A stretch of DNA of 64,000 bases from Corylus avellana (GCF_901000735.1 NC_081545.1:124001-188000), one strand, 5' to 3'; positions 11,283-23,708 are shown, numbered from the stretch's first letter. Notes: generated by a model from the sequence alone, not told the origin. Program-made: numbers and translations.

Positions 11283-13283
11283 CTGCATGCAGAGTTGGGA
11301 AAAATAGATCTTAGGTTAAACAACCACACAAGAATGCTACGGCAACTATGTGGCAATGTTTAGTATCCTTCCCCAAGGCAAGATGTGAAAAGTAGATGCC
11401 ACAATAATTTAATCACCATTAACTAGCAAGAACATTGATATAAATTGAAGGAAAAAATATTTCGACAAAAGTAAATGAACTATAGTTGCAGGCTAGAAAC
11501 TATCAAGATTAGCATGTTTCACAAAAGAGAGAGAGGCTCAAGACACATCTAGCCCTTGCCATTCACTGATATACATATAGGAACTAATAGAATATTCTAG
11601 AATAAGGACACCTCACCAGACGACAACTCACCACTTTTTAGAGAATAAGGACACTTGTCCCTTTTTTCTAACACTCACCCCTTAAGCAATTACATCATAT
11701 AAGCTCCATCTTGGAACATGAGAACTATTACTGATACAAAGACTTTGCAAATATAACTACAAGTTTGTCTTTATACTGCAATACCACCAAATTGGATGAA
11801 AAAAAAACAAAAAACAAAAACAAAATAAACAAGCCGAAATATCACCAAACCGGCCGAAAAATAAATGAAACAGGCCACAACAACACTGAACCAACCAAAA
11901 TATCATCAAACTAGTTAAAAACAAGCTGAACCCGCCGAAACACAAGTTGAACTGACCAAAATATCACCAAACAGGCAGAAAACACAACAAAACTTGTTGG
12001 AAGACAGCTTGAACTGGCCGAAATCAAAAAACACCACTAAAATAGACCAAAAATCAACAGAATCCGTCAAAACTCACCAGAAACCACCGAAATAGCACCA
12101 AAACCCACCAAGCTAGCCGAGTAGTAATTGGAAACCACCAAAATCAATCGAGAAATATCACAGGCAAACAATATCCAACTAAAACACTCTAGAAAACTCA
12201 AACACTTGCTGGAAAACACCAACATCAGTTGAAACTCGCACTGCAGGTAGTGTTGGTTACCGACCCTTCGGGGCAAAATTTGGTTGTTTCCAAATTCCAA
12301 CTCGAGGGTTGTTGAAATTGGAAAACAGTTACCCAAGATTTTTTGTGCGAAGTTGGAAATCTCGTGTCAACTCAGAATTGAGTTTACATTAGAATCCACA
12401 TTCGACACCCACGAGAACATCTCCTTCAGCACCCTCAACACCTCCTATAACGCCCCCAATAATTATACCTATTATAATCATCTGGAGCGCCACTATTATA
12501 CTTTGTCACTCTACATTGTTTGCATATGAGCGGGGCTAATCGTACACGTTGCAGAATTTGTTGTAACTTTTTTTCGTCCCAAATTATAGCCACAAACACA
12601 TTGTTGCACCAAAGTTCTATTACTCAAAATAATAACACAATTCATAACTTGTATAGCCAATAAGCATTACATAGCAATTATAATGAATTAATTAAACATT
12701 ACATATCATTTTGTTGACTTAGAATTTCATTAACTTGAACTCCAAATCATTTTCTTCTCTATCCTGCTTTTTGGCACCATTTTCCTTTACTCTATAAATA
12801 ACATTTACAGGTGGGAGGATGAGTCAACGTCTCAGTAAGCAAGTAAGCTAGTACTGGTATGTAACTGTGTGAACATTTCATATAATAACATAATCATTTG
12901 TATGTAAAAACAACATTTGCCAATTCCAATACAACATTTTGCAGAAATACTTCTTTCGTAACAAATATCATTTTATTGATATCAAGAAAATCGCTTTGCT
13001 AAAAATCATTCCTTCCATAAAAGATTACACTTTACTGAAAAATTTTAATAAAAAATCATTTGACTAATCATTTCTTTCGGGAAAAATTTTCATAAACATC
13101 TTTCCATGAACATTTTTCATAAACATAGCTTTCATAGTCACCTTTTGGGAAACCTAAATTTCATAGACGTACTTTCGAAAACATCATCATCATCAATTAC
13201 TATATTGTATACATTCCTTTCATAAACTCCATCACTTCATCAATTGTTATTACTTATCTTTCCCTTTTTTTTTAAAAAAAATG
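11283..13283. other. Non-coding stretch with degenerate CCGAAA/CACCAAA repeats
   Basis: No gene recognised. Between about 11760 and 12140 short phrases such as caccaaac, ggccgaaa and aaaacaccac recur irregularly, giving an A/C-rich decayed tandem tract. The open frames at 12067-12529 on both strands are short and have no recognisable domain. 12540-13283 is AT-rich with nothing identifiable. Confidence 0.5.
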
Positions 13284-13567
13284 TATATACTTTAGCCCCC
13301 TAAACTATCACCCATTTTGCAATTATGCATTTTAACTTTAAAAAGTGACATTGAGGATTAAGGGGCTAATATGAAAAGGGCCACCCAAATTTTATTTTTA
13401 TTTTTTAAATGATTATTTCTTAATAAATTTAAGGGTATTTTGGGAAGAAAAATACAAAGTATCTATTTCGACACACGGTGATAGTATGGGAAGCCCTAAT
13501 GTCAATTTTTAAAAGTTTGGAGGTATAAGTGCAAAAAGAGTGATAGTTCAAAGGGCTAAAGTGTATC
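13284..13567. mobile_element. MITE with imperfect inverted ends
   Basis: The left end tatactttagccccctaaa and the right end, read in reverse complement, share the actttagccc...aactatcac pattern for roughly 30 bp, and inner arms also pair (ttaactttaaaaagtgacat with tgtcaatttttaaaag). No coding capacity. The exact target duplication was not resolved. Confidence 0.65.
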
Positions 13568-13574
13568 TTCTCCT

Positions 13575-13785
13575 TTTTTTTATAACAAATAACCTCTTCA
13601 AGGCAAGACCGTGTGCACCAGTGGAATAAACCCCTCGGGCCAGGTAAATGTACCGAGTGGGAAATGATTTGGCTTCGCTGATGGGCTGGCACCATGAAAT
13701 TATTTGCACCCAAGGGGATTCGAACCTTAGACTAATGGAAACACCACCAAAACCAAGGCCTTTAACACTTGAGCCAACCCCTTGA
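13575..13785 (-). mobile_element. tRNA-derived SINE
   Basis: Read on the minus strand there is a box A-like tggctcaagtgttaaagg (complement of 13759-13776) and a box B ggttcgaatcc (around 13714-13726), the internal RNA polymerase III promoter of tRNA-derived SINEs. An A-rich tract follows at the 3' end. It is not a tRNA gene because no cloverleaf follows box A. Confidence 0.7.
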
Positions 13786-14970
13786 GATTATTATCATTCC
13801 ATTTTATTTTCATAACATTTTACATAGAACGCATAGGCCTTTCCTTTCATTTCATTTCATTTATACATACTACTTAGAAACCTTATGTATAACATCATTT
13901 TCTACAATAACATGGCAAAATAATCATTTAAAGCATAGCATGCATTCATCTTGAAATCAACAATTGTAAACTCAATCCACAACGTACTTTTCATGCACAA
14001 AACATTTCATCATTCATAATGCTAGAAGTGACCTGGTTTTCCTTTTAAAAAGCATTTCATCACATTGTGCATAAAATGCTCAACATTTATAAAAGTTGTT
14101 AGTTTTAGTTTGGCCGTATTCAATGCAAAATGACTTGTGATACGTTTGTTGTTTAAAACCACGGGGTTAAGGGAGCTAGCTTAAGTTGTTTTTTGTAACT
14201 CTATCATTTCTCTTGTTGAGTTGATATTCGTTCCACAATACACAACTGTTCTTGGTTTACATCGTGAAAGAGTCTATCGAAGGGTCGGTGAGGAAATGCA
14301 CTCCATGAAAATGGTCGGCTGGGAAACAAGCAAGTGAGATTGTTGTTCTTACAGAGCCTGGAGCTTCTAAAGGGTTGCAAGTATTTTCTACTGTCTGTAA
14401 TCTAAATCTTCGTATAGTGATTTCTCAGGTTTGGCTACCCCAGAGTGTTTTTTCATTTTATGATTGGTTCAAAAGGTTTTCCACTTCATCAACAAGTTTT
14501 GGTGTTGTGGTTGTAATGTTTTAATTTCCGTTGTGCATGATTATTTATGTGTTTGCATTATCTGTCTTGTTCATTTGGTGGTTGGAGGTAAAAACACCCT
14601 CAAATTCTATCAAAAATGCTACCACAAACATAGCTTGCTTACCTCGGGCACTTACAATTTTATCTTGCTTAGATGTCTTCCACCACTTGGGTTCCAATGC
14701 CTACAAACATTATGGAATTTCCTTTATTAGCGTGACTTAGATAAGATTAGAAACAACCTGTGAAGAAGGAATCCGTGAACAAACCCTGAATAAGATTACA
14801 TCACAACAAGTGCCTTTTTGCTTTTGCCCCGGCTAGAGCCATGACTCTTAGCATTGAAGTTGATCGAGCACTGTAAGTTCTTCAACTCCCTGCTAGCTTG
14901 GGAGTGGGAGGAGTGGGATCTGTCACCTCATGATTCTAACCCTTCTCCACTTGAGCCAAGAGATTAAAAA
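13786..14970. other. Non-coding spacer
   Basis: AT-rich with CATTT-rich tracts near 13830-14090. Open frames at 14464-14740 lack any recognisable domain. Nothing else identified. Confidence 0.5.
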
Positions 14971-15317
14971 ATCCCATACATTCGAGCTCGTGTTTTTTCT
15001 TACTTTCATACCTCTGAGAAGAACGCATGCTACCATAAGTATGAATCAACTTCCACAGTTTTGTGACCCAGAACGTTCAAAAATTTGAATTTCTTTCTTT
15101 AACTAGCTCTGCAAGTTCGATATTTATCTCATTCATATTGTTTCGGTCGAAAATCGGACATTCAGGCTCGTGTTTTTTCTAGCTTTCCAACCTTGAAAAA
15201 GAACGCATGATACCTTAAGCATGAATGAACTTCCGCATTTTCGTGACCCAGAACAACTAGGAAATTCGAGTTTCGTTTTTTAACTAGCTCCAAAAGTCCG
15301 ATATTTGTCTCATTTAG
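14971..15317. repeat. ~180-bp satellite, two monomers
   Basis: Monomers contain ggacattcgggctcgtgttt, gagaagaacgcatgctacc, gaacttccgcattttcgtga and ctagctccgaaagtccgat in fixed order. The acattc marker recurs at 14978 and 15158, a 180-bp step. The array is cut at 15317 by the TIR element and resumes at 21501. Confidence 0.85.
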
Positions 15318-15516
15318 GCTCCGTTTACTTCGACGTAAAATAGTTTCCAGAAAATGATTTCCACATTTTACGGTGTTTACTTCGACATAAAATTGTGGTC
15401 AATAGAAAATATTTTCCTTTTGACTGAAAATTCTTCTTTAATTTTTGGAAAATGGTTTACGGTTTTGAAAACCATAAACCATTCTTCGACTATGAGCATC
15501 TCATTCTTAAATCGAT

Positions 15517-16009
15517 GGACCTTACCAAGACCCGCCAAGAACCTCGCTGGGACTTGACCGGGACTCGCCCAAGACCCAATCGGGACTACGCCAGGATCTG
15601 CCCGGGACCTGACTAGACTCAAACGAGACTCGCCCGGACCTACCCAAATGGGACCCACTCGGAGCTGCCCAAGACCCGATCGGGACCCACCCGGGACCTG
15701 CTCGGGACTTCACCAGGACCCGCCGGGGACCTGCCTAGGACCCCACCGGGACCCACCTAGGACTCGCCCGAGACCCCACTGGTACTTGACTGGGATCCCG
15801 TCGGGACATGACTAGGACCCGCTCAAGACCTGACCCGGACTTGCCTGAGACCCACCTAGGACTTGATCGGGGCCCGCCTGGGACTTGCCCAAGACTTGAT
15901 CGGGACCCACCCAGGACCTACCCTGGACTTGACCAGACCTGCCCTAGACTTGCTCGGGACTTGCCCGGAACCTGACCGGGACTTAACTAGGACCTGCTCT
16001 GGACCCGCT
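15517..16009. repeat. 11-bp minisatellite, GGGACYTGMCC-like
   Basis: Successive 11-mers such as gggacttgacc, gggactcgccc, aagacccaatc and gggactacgcc keep register for many units and drift later. The array runs into the N gap, which probably hides more of it. The long open frames through this tract and the Ns are artefacts of the repeat. Confidence 0.85.
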
Positions 16010-16516
16010 NNNNNNNNNNNNNNNNNNNNNNNNNNNNNNNNNNNNNNNNNNNNNNNNNNNNNNNNNNNNNNNNNNNNNNNNNNNNNNNNNNNNNNNNNNN
16101 NNNNNNNNNNNNNNNNNNNNNNNNNNNNNNNNNNNNNNNNNNNNNNNNNNNNNNNNNNNNNNNNNNNNNNNNNNNNNNNNNNNNNNNNNNNNNNNNNNNN
16201 NNNNNNNNNNNNNNNNNNNNNNNNNNNNNNNNNNNNNNNNNNNNNNNNNNNNNNNNNNNNNNNNNNNNNNNNNNNNNNNNNNNNNNNNNNNNNNNNNNNN
16301 NNNNNNNNNNNNNNNNNNNNNNNNNNNNNNNNNNNNNNNNNNNNNNNNNNNNNNNNNNNNNNNNNNNNNNNNNNNNNNNNNNNNNNNNNNNNNNNNNNNN
16401 NNNNNNNNNNNNNNNNNNNNNNNNNNNNNNNNNNNNNNNNNNNNNNNNNNNNNNNNNNNNNNNNNNNNNNNNNNNNNNNNNNNNNNNNNNNNNNNNNNNN
16501 NNNNNNNNNNNNNNNN
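16010..16516. other. Assembly gap of 507 N
   Basis: A run of 507 N immediately after the minisatellite. It probably hides more minisatellite and the left terminus of the hAT element. Confidence 0.99.
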
Positions 16517-16589
16517 GGGTTGACCCGCCAGACATGGTTATTGTGCGGGGCTGGTGGGTCGACCCGCCAGACTCGGGTTTTTTTTTTTT

Positions 16590-17600
16590 TTCTTTTTTTT
16601 TTTTCTGCCTCTCCTCTCTCACACTCATCATTTACTTTACTCATTCAGTAAACAGAAACTGTAAACCTAACCCCAGTCTACCTCTCTCACTCGGTCTCTC
16701 ACTCTCCCTCCGTGACTCAGTCTCCCGACTCTCCCTCTCGGACTCTCGGCTCTCTCTCTCTCTCTCTCTCTCGGGTCTCCCTCCTGGGCCTCCTCGTCGT
16801 CGCCGTTAGAAACTTAGGCGTTAGCAAGGGCCAAGGCATCCTCACCGTCATCGACTCGCCGTCCTCGCCGAGTCACCGTCGCCGTCAGCCACGCCTCCTC
16901 TCCATCAGCCGCGCCTCTCTGTCTCTAGTATGGCGGTATGTCTCTTACTCTCTCTAGTCTCTATCTCTAGACTCTGATTTTGAATTTTTGATATATATTC
17001 TGTCATTCTGTAAATCTGTTAAGACTAAAGATTTGGAAATAAGTCCTGGACTAATAAAATAAAGAAAGAAAAGCAAACAAAAATCCACACTTTTTTTCTT
17101 CCTCTTTTGAGTTCAGACTGTTCAGTGTCATTAGTTACGTTTATTCATGTAATAAAGGGACTGTAATTTTCCCTCGGTGGTTTGGGGCTTTTGGGCTGTA
17201 ATGCATTTGTTGGCTGCCAAAAATCTTGATTGTAAAAAATATACTGAAATTAAAAGTTTCTTTTGCAAGATTTGGGCATTCTTGGTGTTTGTGATAACAA
17301 GAGGATGAGTTACTATAATTTATTAGGATTTAGGAGGAATTACTGGAATATGTACATATGTTTAACGAGTAAACTTCTAGACACGGTGCCTGTGAGAATT
17401 TGTTTGCATGAGTGGGAATACAGAAAATTTTATTTCACTTAGAATTTGCATAAGACTATAAGTGGGCATACAGAGAATTTGTTTGCTTTGGATTATTTTA
17501 TTTCACTTAGCTATATATGGCTTTTAATTTATTCTTAAATATTCAATTTATAGTTATATAGCATATAGTCATATACTTTAACTAATGATTATGTGTATAG
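16590..17600 (+). other. 5' region of the hAT gene
   Basis: CT-rich leader with a (CT)n tract near 16750, and a possible first mini-exon ending ATGGCG at about 16935 followed by a gtatgt donor. AT-rich intron-like sequence then runs to the AG at 17599-17600 before the first clear coding exon. This reading of a leader intron is inferred from splice signals alone. Confidence 0.4.
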
Positions 17601-19672
17601 ATGAATATTGAAGAACTTGTTGAATATGCATTCGATATTGACGACGATGTGGTCGAATTACAATCACTACAAGGTGACTCTGTTTCTGTGGGGACTAGGA
17701 GTAACAAAAAGGGAAAGAAGCGGAGGAAGACCTCAACTGTTTGGCAATTTTATGATGTCATTCCTAATGCTGATCCAAATGACCCAGAGGTATGAGCAAA
17801 ATGCAAGACATGTGGTAATAAATACAAGGCTCGAAGTTCATATGGAACTGGAAATTTGAGAATGCACATTCAAGTTTGCGGGGGGACAAACACTGGTGAT
17901 GTTGGGCAGATGCTCTTAACTGGGAAAGCAGGATCTCTGTCAGTAAGTGACTCTAAATTTGATCCCAAAATATATAGAGAATTGTTGATTGCTTTGATTA
18001 TTAAGCATGATTTGCCCTTTTCATTTGTTGAATATGATGGTGTAAGACAATTACATCAGTACTTGCGTGGTGATGTACCATCTATATCTAGAATACTGCT
18101 AAGACAGATTTGGTTAAGATGCATATGAGGGAGAAAGAAAAGATTAAATTTATGTTGCATGTTTGTCCTGAAAGGATTTGTTTAACATCTGATATGTGGA
18201 CTTCTTTGACACTGATGGGTATATGTGCCTTACTGCACATTTTATTAACAAAGATTGGGTATTAATTAAAAGGGTGTTAAAATTTTCATTTATGCCCCAC
18301 CACATGATGGTGTTTCTTTGAACGAAAAGATATATGATTTGCTACAAGAGTGGGGGATTGAGAACAAGATTTTCACTATAACATTGGACAATGCTTCTGC
18401 CAATGATCGTTGTGTTGAGTTATTAAGGCAAATACTGAACATTAAGAAATCCCTTCTTTGTGAAGGTGAGTTCTTTCATATGCGTTGTTGTGCCCATATT
18501 CTTAATTTGATTGTTCAAGATGGATTAAAAGAAATTGATGATGCTATCGAAAAGGTTCGAGATTGCGTGAAGTATGTTAAAGGATCACAAGGGCGAAAAC
18601 AAAAATTTCTTAATGCAGTAAATCAAATGTCATTGGACAATCATAAGGGGTTAAAACAAGATGCGCCAACCAGATGGAATTCTACCTATCTTATGCTTGA
18701 GAGTGCTATGCACTATCGGAGTGCTTTTACTTATTTGTAGATTATTGATTCAAACTATAAGCCGCATTGTCCTACTGTACTTGAGTGGGAAAATGTGGGT
18801 GATATCAGTAGTTTCTTAGCTTGCTTTTACGAAGCACATGTGTTTTTTCTGGTACTAAGTATCCCACTGCCAACTTATACTTTCCCGTAGTTGCCATGAT
18901 TTATGTATCCTTGAAGGAAGACCTTGTGAGTGAAGATGAACATAAGAGATTAATGGCAACTCAAATGATCTCTAAATTTGAGAAATATTGGTTAGAATTC
19001 AGTGCAGTGCTGGTCATAGCAATTATATTAGATCCTCATTACAAGCTTCACCTTGTAAATTATTACTATACGAAGATCTATGGAGTTATGGATTCTATAC
19101 AGTTCGAGAATGTTCATGGGAAAATAAAGAACCTTTTTATGGAGTATAGTGCTTCTTCTAATACTTCAAGTTCAAGCTCCATCACTATTCGGCGGTCCCA
19201 AGTACCTAGAGCAAAACTATCTTGGCAAAAGGTGAATAATATCATTAATTTCTTATTCATTTCTTATCTTGTTAGTAACTTAGTGTATATATATACTCTT
19301 AATTATTTATGTTTATATTCTCTCTGTTTCATGTAGGACTATTTAGCATTTGCTGGAAATGATATTAATTTTCAAAAGAATCAATTGGACATTTATTTGG
19401 AGGAACTTAGGTTTGTGGATTTGGATAATACATTTGACATCTTTTCATTTTGGAAAGGAAATCAATTTCGCTATCCTAAAGTAGCTGCTATGGCTCGTGA
19501 TGTGTTGAGTATTCCTGTTTTTACTGTTGCTTCGGAATCCACTTTTAGCACTAGTGGACGTGTGATTGATCAATATAGGAGCTCACTCAAGCCTGATATT
19601 GCTGAGGCATTAGTTTGCACTAGAGATTGGTTATATGGAGATGAATGTAATATTAGTTATTTGCATATTTAA
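17601..19672 (+). pseudogene. hAT transposase with BED zinc finger (pseudogene)
   Basis: Ordered remnants of a plant hAT transposase: an acidic N-terminus with basic NKKGKKRRK, a BED zinc finger (CKTCGNKY ... LRMHIQVC, about 17799-17880), the first acidic motif region (LTSDMWTS, about 18184-18210), TLDNASAND (about 18384) with CAHILNLIVQDGL, TRWNSTYLML (about 18670), and after a short intron (19232-19336) the C-terminal dimerisation region VASESTFSTSGRVID with LVCTRDWL. Breaks: TGA at 17793-17795 just before the zinc finger, frameshifts near 18100 and 18220-18300, a TAG at 18738-18740 and another frameshift near 18840. RICESLEEPER-like domesticated hAT genes were considered, but the disruptions argue for a dead transposon. 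A small further exon may follow at about 19749. Confidence 0.85.
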
Positions 19673-20980
19673 TTTCTTCGTTTACTTGTATTATTTTTTT
19701 ACTACACTATAATAAAATAACACTAATTCTTCTTATTTTTTGATATAGAATTCACACAAATGAAGTTGGACTTGGATGGCAAAGAAGATGATGTTTTGAC
19801 AATTTCCTATGACATTCCAAATTCATCTGAAGTACAATCTATTAATATTTCTTAAAATATTCATATTTGTAGTGTTTTATAATTCATATCTTTGGACGTT
19901 GATTACATAGGTGGATCATGGATGCTTTCATGGATCCTTCAAGACTTCAAGTGAAGTGGCATAATAGCCATCGGCCCATGGGAACCTAATTTGTAATTTG
20001 TAATGAATTATGAATCTAATGTTGATGTAGTTTTGAGTTTTGTTTCTTTTTTTCTTTATTATTTTGTTTTTGCTAGCTTTTTTTTATTATCTTTTTCTTT
20101 TTTGCTATGATGGAAATGTTGACACATTTTACCCCTCAATCTCATTCATAATTTGATCATTTTGAAATAGAAATTTTAGTTTTGCCCCTACTTATACTTT
20201 ATGCTTTATGAGGTATCGATGACTATAGATGTATGAAGGGAGCAATTTGATAGCAGAGCATGTCTTAAAGAGTGATTTGTTTAATTTTAAACATTATGGA
20301 CTGTTTTCATAAAAGGTTAAATCTTAGGGGCCTCTTTAATATTTTTCCTTTTTTTTTTGGGCAAGAATTGCAGGCATTCTTGATCATTTGTAAAGATTGT
20401 AATGGGTTATCAATGTATATTTGTGGTATCATATATTTTAATTTTAATTTTATCCCACCTAGTGCCTAAGGTGTGCAGCAATCTTCTGCATCATTTTATA
20501 CATGTTGCGGGCACTCTAGCAACGTGTATAATGATTTTAATTTAAAAAATTCTTCTTGCATTTTGCCCTTAATTTTTTTTTTTTTTCAAATGATTTGCAA
20601 AATTCATCTATGTTATAAGACATTTAATTTCAACAGATTATACATATCATATTTTGTATTGAAATATACATAATTATTTTTTAGTGGAATGTAATTTGAG
20701 CAAAATTAAATTTCTTTATACTAAAAATTATTTTAATAAATGAGCTTAGTCAATATGCTTGCTTGTTTTAAGTTTAGGTGAAATTATGAGTTTAAAATTT
20801 CTTTTAGAGTACAATTATGTTCACTTTCCATTTTTTTTATTTTTTTTTCCTTATCCTTTATTAAAGCCTTTAATATCTTGGAATTCAATTTTTTGCATTG
20901 ACTGTATTGATGTACTAGTATTATTATTACAATTTTGATTTTTTTTTTTTTTTTTTAATATATTTATGGTTTAGGGTAAT
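19673..20980. other. 3' non-coding part of the hAT element
   Basis: AT-rich with long T tracts. A possible last exon tail lies at 19749-19855. No other gene seen. Confidence 0.5.
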
Positions 20981-20984
20981 CGGG

Positions 20985-21270
20985 TCGTGTCTACCTGATT
21001 ATACCCAATTATTTTAAACGGGTAAAACGGGTCGTATTGGGTTACCCGGCTATTTTCGTGTCATAATCGTGTCAGATCCGATTACCAGTTTAGCTAAACG
21101 GGTCGTGTCTGTGTATGGGCTAATCGTGTAATGGGTACCCGCAGGTCATAATCGGGTTAGACCCGATTACCCGTTTAGCTAAACGGGTCGTGTCTGTGTA
21201 TGGGCTAATCGTGTAATGGGTACTCGCGGGTTATAATCGGGTCGTGTCAAGTACCCATTTTGCCACCCTG
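20985..21270. repeat. hAT right subterminal direct repeats
   Basis: A ~90-bp unit containing gtttagctaaacgggtcgtg, ctgtgtatgggctaatcgtg and gtaatgggta occurs twice in a row, around 21085-21175 and 21165-21255, with further aacgggt/cgggtcgtg words upstream. Such clustered subterminal words are typical transposase binding sites in hAT elements. The unit contains the short palindrome gtttagctaaac. Confidence 0.75.
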
Positions 21271-21340
21271 TCCCGGGCGGGTCCCTGTCAAGTCCCAGTC
21301 AAGTCTCGGCAAGAAGCCGGGTCGGTCCCTGTGGGGACCT
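21271..21340. repeat. Right minisatellite remnant, inverted
   Basis: Read in reverse complement this tract gives gagacttgact, gggacttgaca and gggacccgccc, the same 11-bp unit as 15517-16009 but on the opposite strand. It lies between the hAT right end and the right TIR of the host element. Confidence 0.7.
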
Positions 21341-21500
21341 TATTGGAAAAAAAAAAATATATATATATATATATAAAATTATTTTCCATGTGTGCGGTAA
21401 ACGCCGTAAAATGGTTTCAACAAAAAACATTATCAGGGAAAATGGCGTCCCTGAAAATATTTTTCGACGGAAACCATTTTACGTCGAATTAAACGAAAAC

Positions 21501-21987
21501 CAGTTTGTTTCAACCAAAAATCGGACATTCGGGCTTGTGTTTTTTTTCTTTCTTTCCTACCTCCGAGAAGAACGCATGCTACCATAAGCATGAATGAACT
21601 TTCAAATTTTCTTGACACGGAATGACCAAAAATTCGAATTTATTTTTTTGATTAGCTCCGAAAGCCCGATATTCATCTCGTTCAGATTGTTTTGCCCAAA
21701 AATTGGACATTCGGGCTTGTGTTTTTTCTTGCTTTCCTACCTTCGAGAAGAATGCATGCTACCATAAGTATGAATGAACTTTTGCATTTTCGTGATCCAG
21801 AACGACCATAAATTCGAATTTCTTTTTTTGACAAGCTTCGAAAGTCCAATATTATCTCATTTAGATTGTTTTGGCCGAAAATTGGACATTCGTGCTCGTG
21901 TTTTTTCTTGCTTTCGTACCGTAAGCATGAATGAACTTTCGCATTTTCATGATACGTTATGACCGGAAATTAGAATTTTGTTTTTAC
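21501..21987. repeat. ~180-bp satellite, about 2.7 monomers
   Basis: Marker gacatt at 21524, 21706 and 21885 gives steps of 182 and 179 bp. Same monomer as 14971-15317 in the same orientation. Cut at about 21987 by the next insertion. Confidence 0.85.
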
Positions 21988-23708
21988 CAGTGAAAAGCGC
22001 CAAATTTTGTACATTTAAGCCCCTTAACTCACATATGTTAATTCCTTAGCATTGTTATTTGTTTGATTTTGTGTTGTTTTATTGTTTTCAGGTTTTAAAT
22101 AAAGATGCAATTAATTCCATTGATTTTGGGCTTAAAGCACACTTTGAGAAGACCTAAAAGATATGGTTAAACTTAACCAATTATAATAGAGGACCTATGT
22201 AACGACCCAATTGATAAGAGCATGACTAAAAAAATTCTTTAAAAAAACCAATAACCCACAACAAAGCGGATGATCACAGTGGCATAGCGATACCGCAATA
22301 TGCCATGAACCTGTGCATTAACCTGATTGACAATATAATAAGTCTCACAGAGCTATATGCATCATCTATGATTAATCAAAGATTGTAACCTATTTGATGT
22401 GGTTAAGTTTAATCAAATAAAGGAAATGATTAAATTGGATTTTCTTTAATTGGAATCAAAATCAAATTGGATTCAAATTTGAATTCTGCACACATCTCAG
22501 TATTTTGACCATAACTTTATGCTCAAGTATCGGATTAAGGTGATTTTAGCAGCATTGGAAAACTAACTCAAAATTATACAAATTATTATGGAATATAATT
22601 TTCTTAATTCGGATGTTTGCTATACCAAAATTGTCATACAATAAAAGAACACAAATCTAGACGAATCATATTCCAATTTGTACGTGGAGATTGAAGTACA
22701 ATTTTTCTATAATTTCTAGAGCTTCAAGGGTTTGTTTGCTTCCTATAAATAGGCCTCTAAGCTTCAAGAGAAGGTGTGCTTAGTTTTAGATACAAAAATC
22801 TTCTTGAAGGCTTGACAAGTTGATCCATGGCATGAGGCCATCCTAGCACCCTGATGAGCGGTTAATCCTGTAATAGGGTGTTGATGTAGCCCTTTTCAAG
22901 TAACAATGGTTTAATTTTATTTTAATTTGGGTTTTTCTATATGCATGATAATTATATAACCGTGAGAATTGATCTTAATGTTTATATTCAATCATTATAA
23001 ATTTCTTATCTTGTCTTATAAAGTTTTTTATATTGATTGAACTCAATCCTTCATATTTTCTATGATTATATGAATGATTGTTATACAACGGTTTTAACTG
23101 ACACATGATCAATAGGATTTGATAGGCCATACGTAGGGAAGACGAATTGTACTGCACCCTAGTTTAGTGTAATTTAGATAGACAGTTTGTGCCAACTAAA
23201 GATAGGTTATGCTTATTCATTGATTGTGTGTAGCTTATTAAGGAATTAGATAGTCCATACCTAGGGAAGACGGATCGTACCGCATCTTAGTGGTTAAGTG
23301 GACGGTCCGTGCCAACCGAAGATGGATTATACTTATTTATTAAATGATGGTATTTTTTTTTACTACTCGAGTAAAACGAGCCCTATATCATGCATAATAT
23401 GAATTTTCCTTATTAATTTATGATTGATTATTGTTAAGAGGTTAGTCGTGAATTTAACCCCATATTCTATCTCTCATCACTTTTTATCTTTATGTCTTTT
23501 ATTTTACGCATTTAATTTAGTTATAAACAAAATCAAATCAATCTTCTTTTAAATTGAGTTATATTTGATCTTGACAAACTTGATAACAACACCTATGCAG
23601 TCCTTGAGGTTCGACACCCTCAATATAGCCATATCTTACAGGGATTCATACTATTGCGAGTGATAATTTATTATTAATATATTTTGGTATACAAAATACC
23701 ACATTAAG
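21988..23708. mobile_element. Unclassified 1.7-kb insertion in the satellite
   Basis: The satellite stops at ...gaattttgtttttac and resumes at tagctccgaaagt, so about 1.72 kb of foreign sequence was inserted. It is AT-rich with no open frame of note. It contains two diverged direct repeats of about 100 bp (about 23110-23220 and 23240-23340), each with gatagkccataccyagggaag and a gacrgtycgtgccaac word. Ends are not clear inverted repeats and a TG...CA solo-LTR reading gives no target duplication. Class undetermined. Confidence 0.6.

Larger units (their letters stand above)
16517..21270 (+). mobile_element. Decayed hAT transposon (left end hidden in the gap)
   Basis: The right end is ...ttttgccaccctg at 21270, the reverse complement of the CAGGGTGGCAAA start common in plant hAT elements. 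The transposase remnant reads rightwards from 17601. The left side begins with two direct ACCCGCCAGAC repeats at about 16521-16571 next to the N gap, consistent with subterminal sequence. Expected 8-bp target duplication on the right would be 21271-21278 (tcccgggc). The left terminus and its duplication cannot be seen. Confidence 0.75.
15318..21500. mobile_element. 6.2-kb TIR element nested in satellite, hosting a hAT element
   Basis: The left end (cgtttacttcgacgtaaaat) is matched by the inverted right end (attttacgtcgaattaaacg). Removing 15318-21500 restores the satellite: ...catttag joins (c)agtttgtttc, against a consensus of cattcagattgtttc. Just inside the left end is an 11-bp minisatellite on one strand and just inside the right end a short tract of the same unit on the other strand. 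Its own transposase is not visible, and a decayed hAT element fills its middle. A related shorter copy appears to lie at about 24760-25105. Confidence 0.7.

Noticed and set aside
12067..12529. Short open frames on both strands
   Set aside because: No recognisable domain, no splice context, and the surrounding tract is degenerate repeat.
15517..16009. CRISPR-like array
   Set aside because: Units are contiguous 11-mers without unique spacers, in a plant nuclear sequence.
15856..16651. Long open frames on both strands across the minisatellite and N gap
   Set aside because: They are translations of an 11-bp GC-rich repeat and of N bases; no protein can be inferred.
17601..19672. Functional RICESLEEPER-like gene
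   Set aside because: Several frameshifts and stops, one directly before the BED finger.
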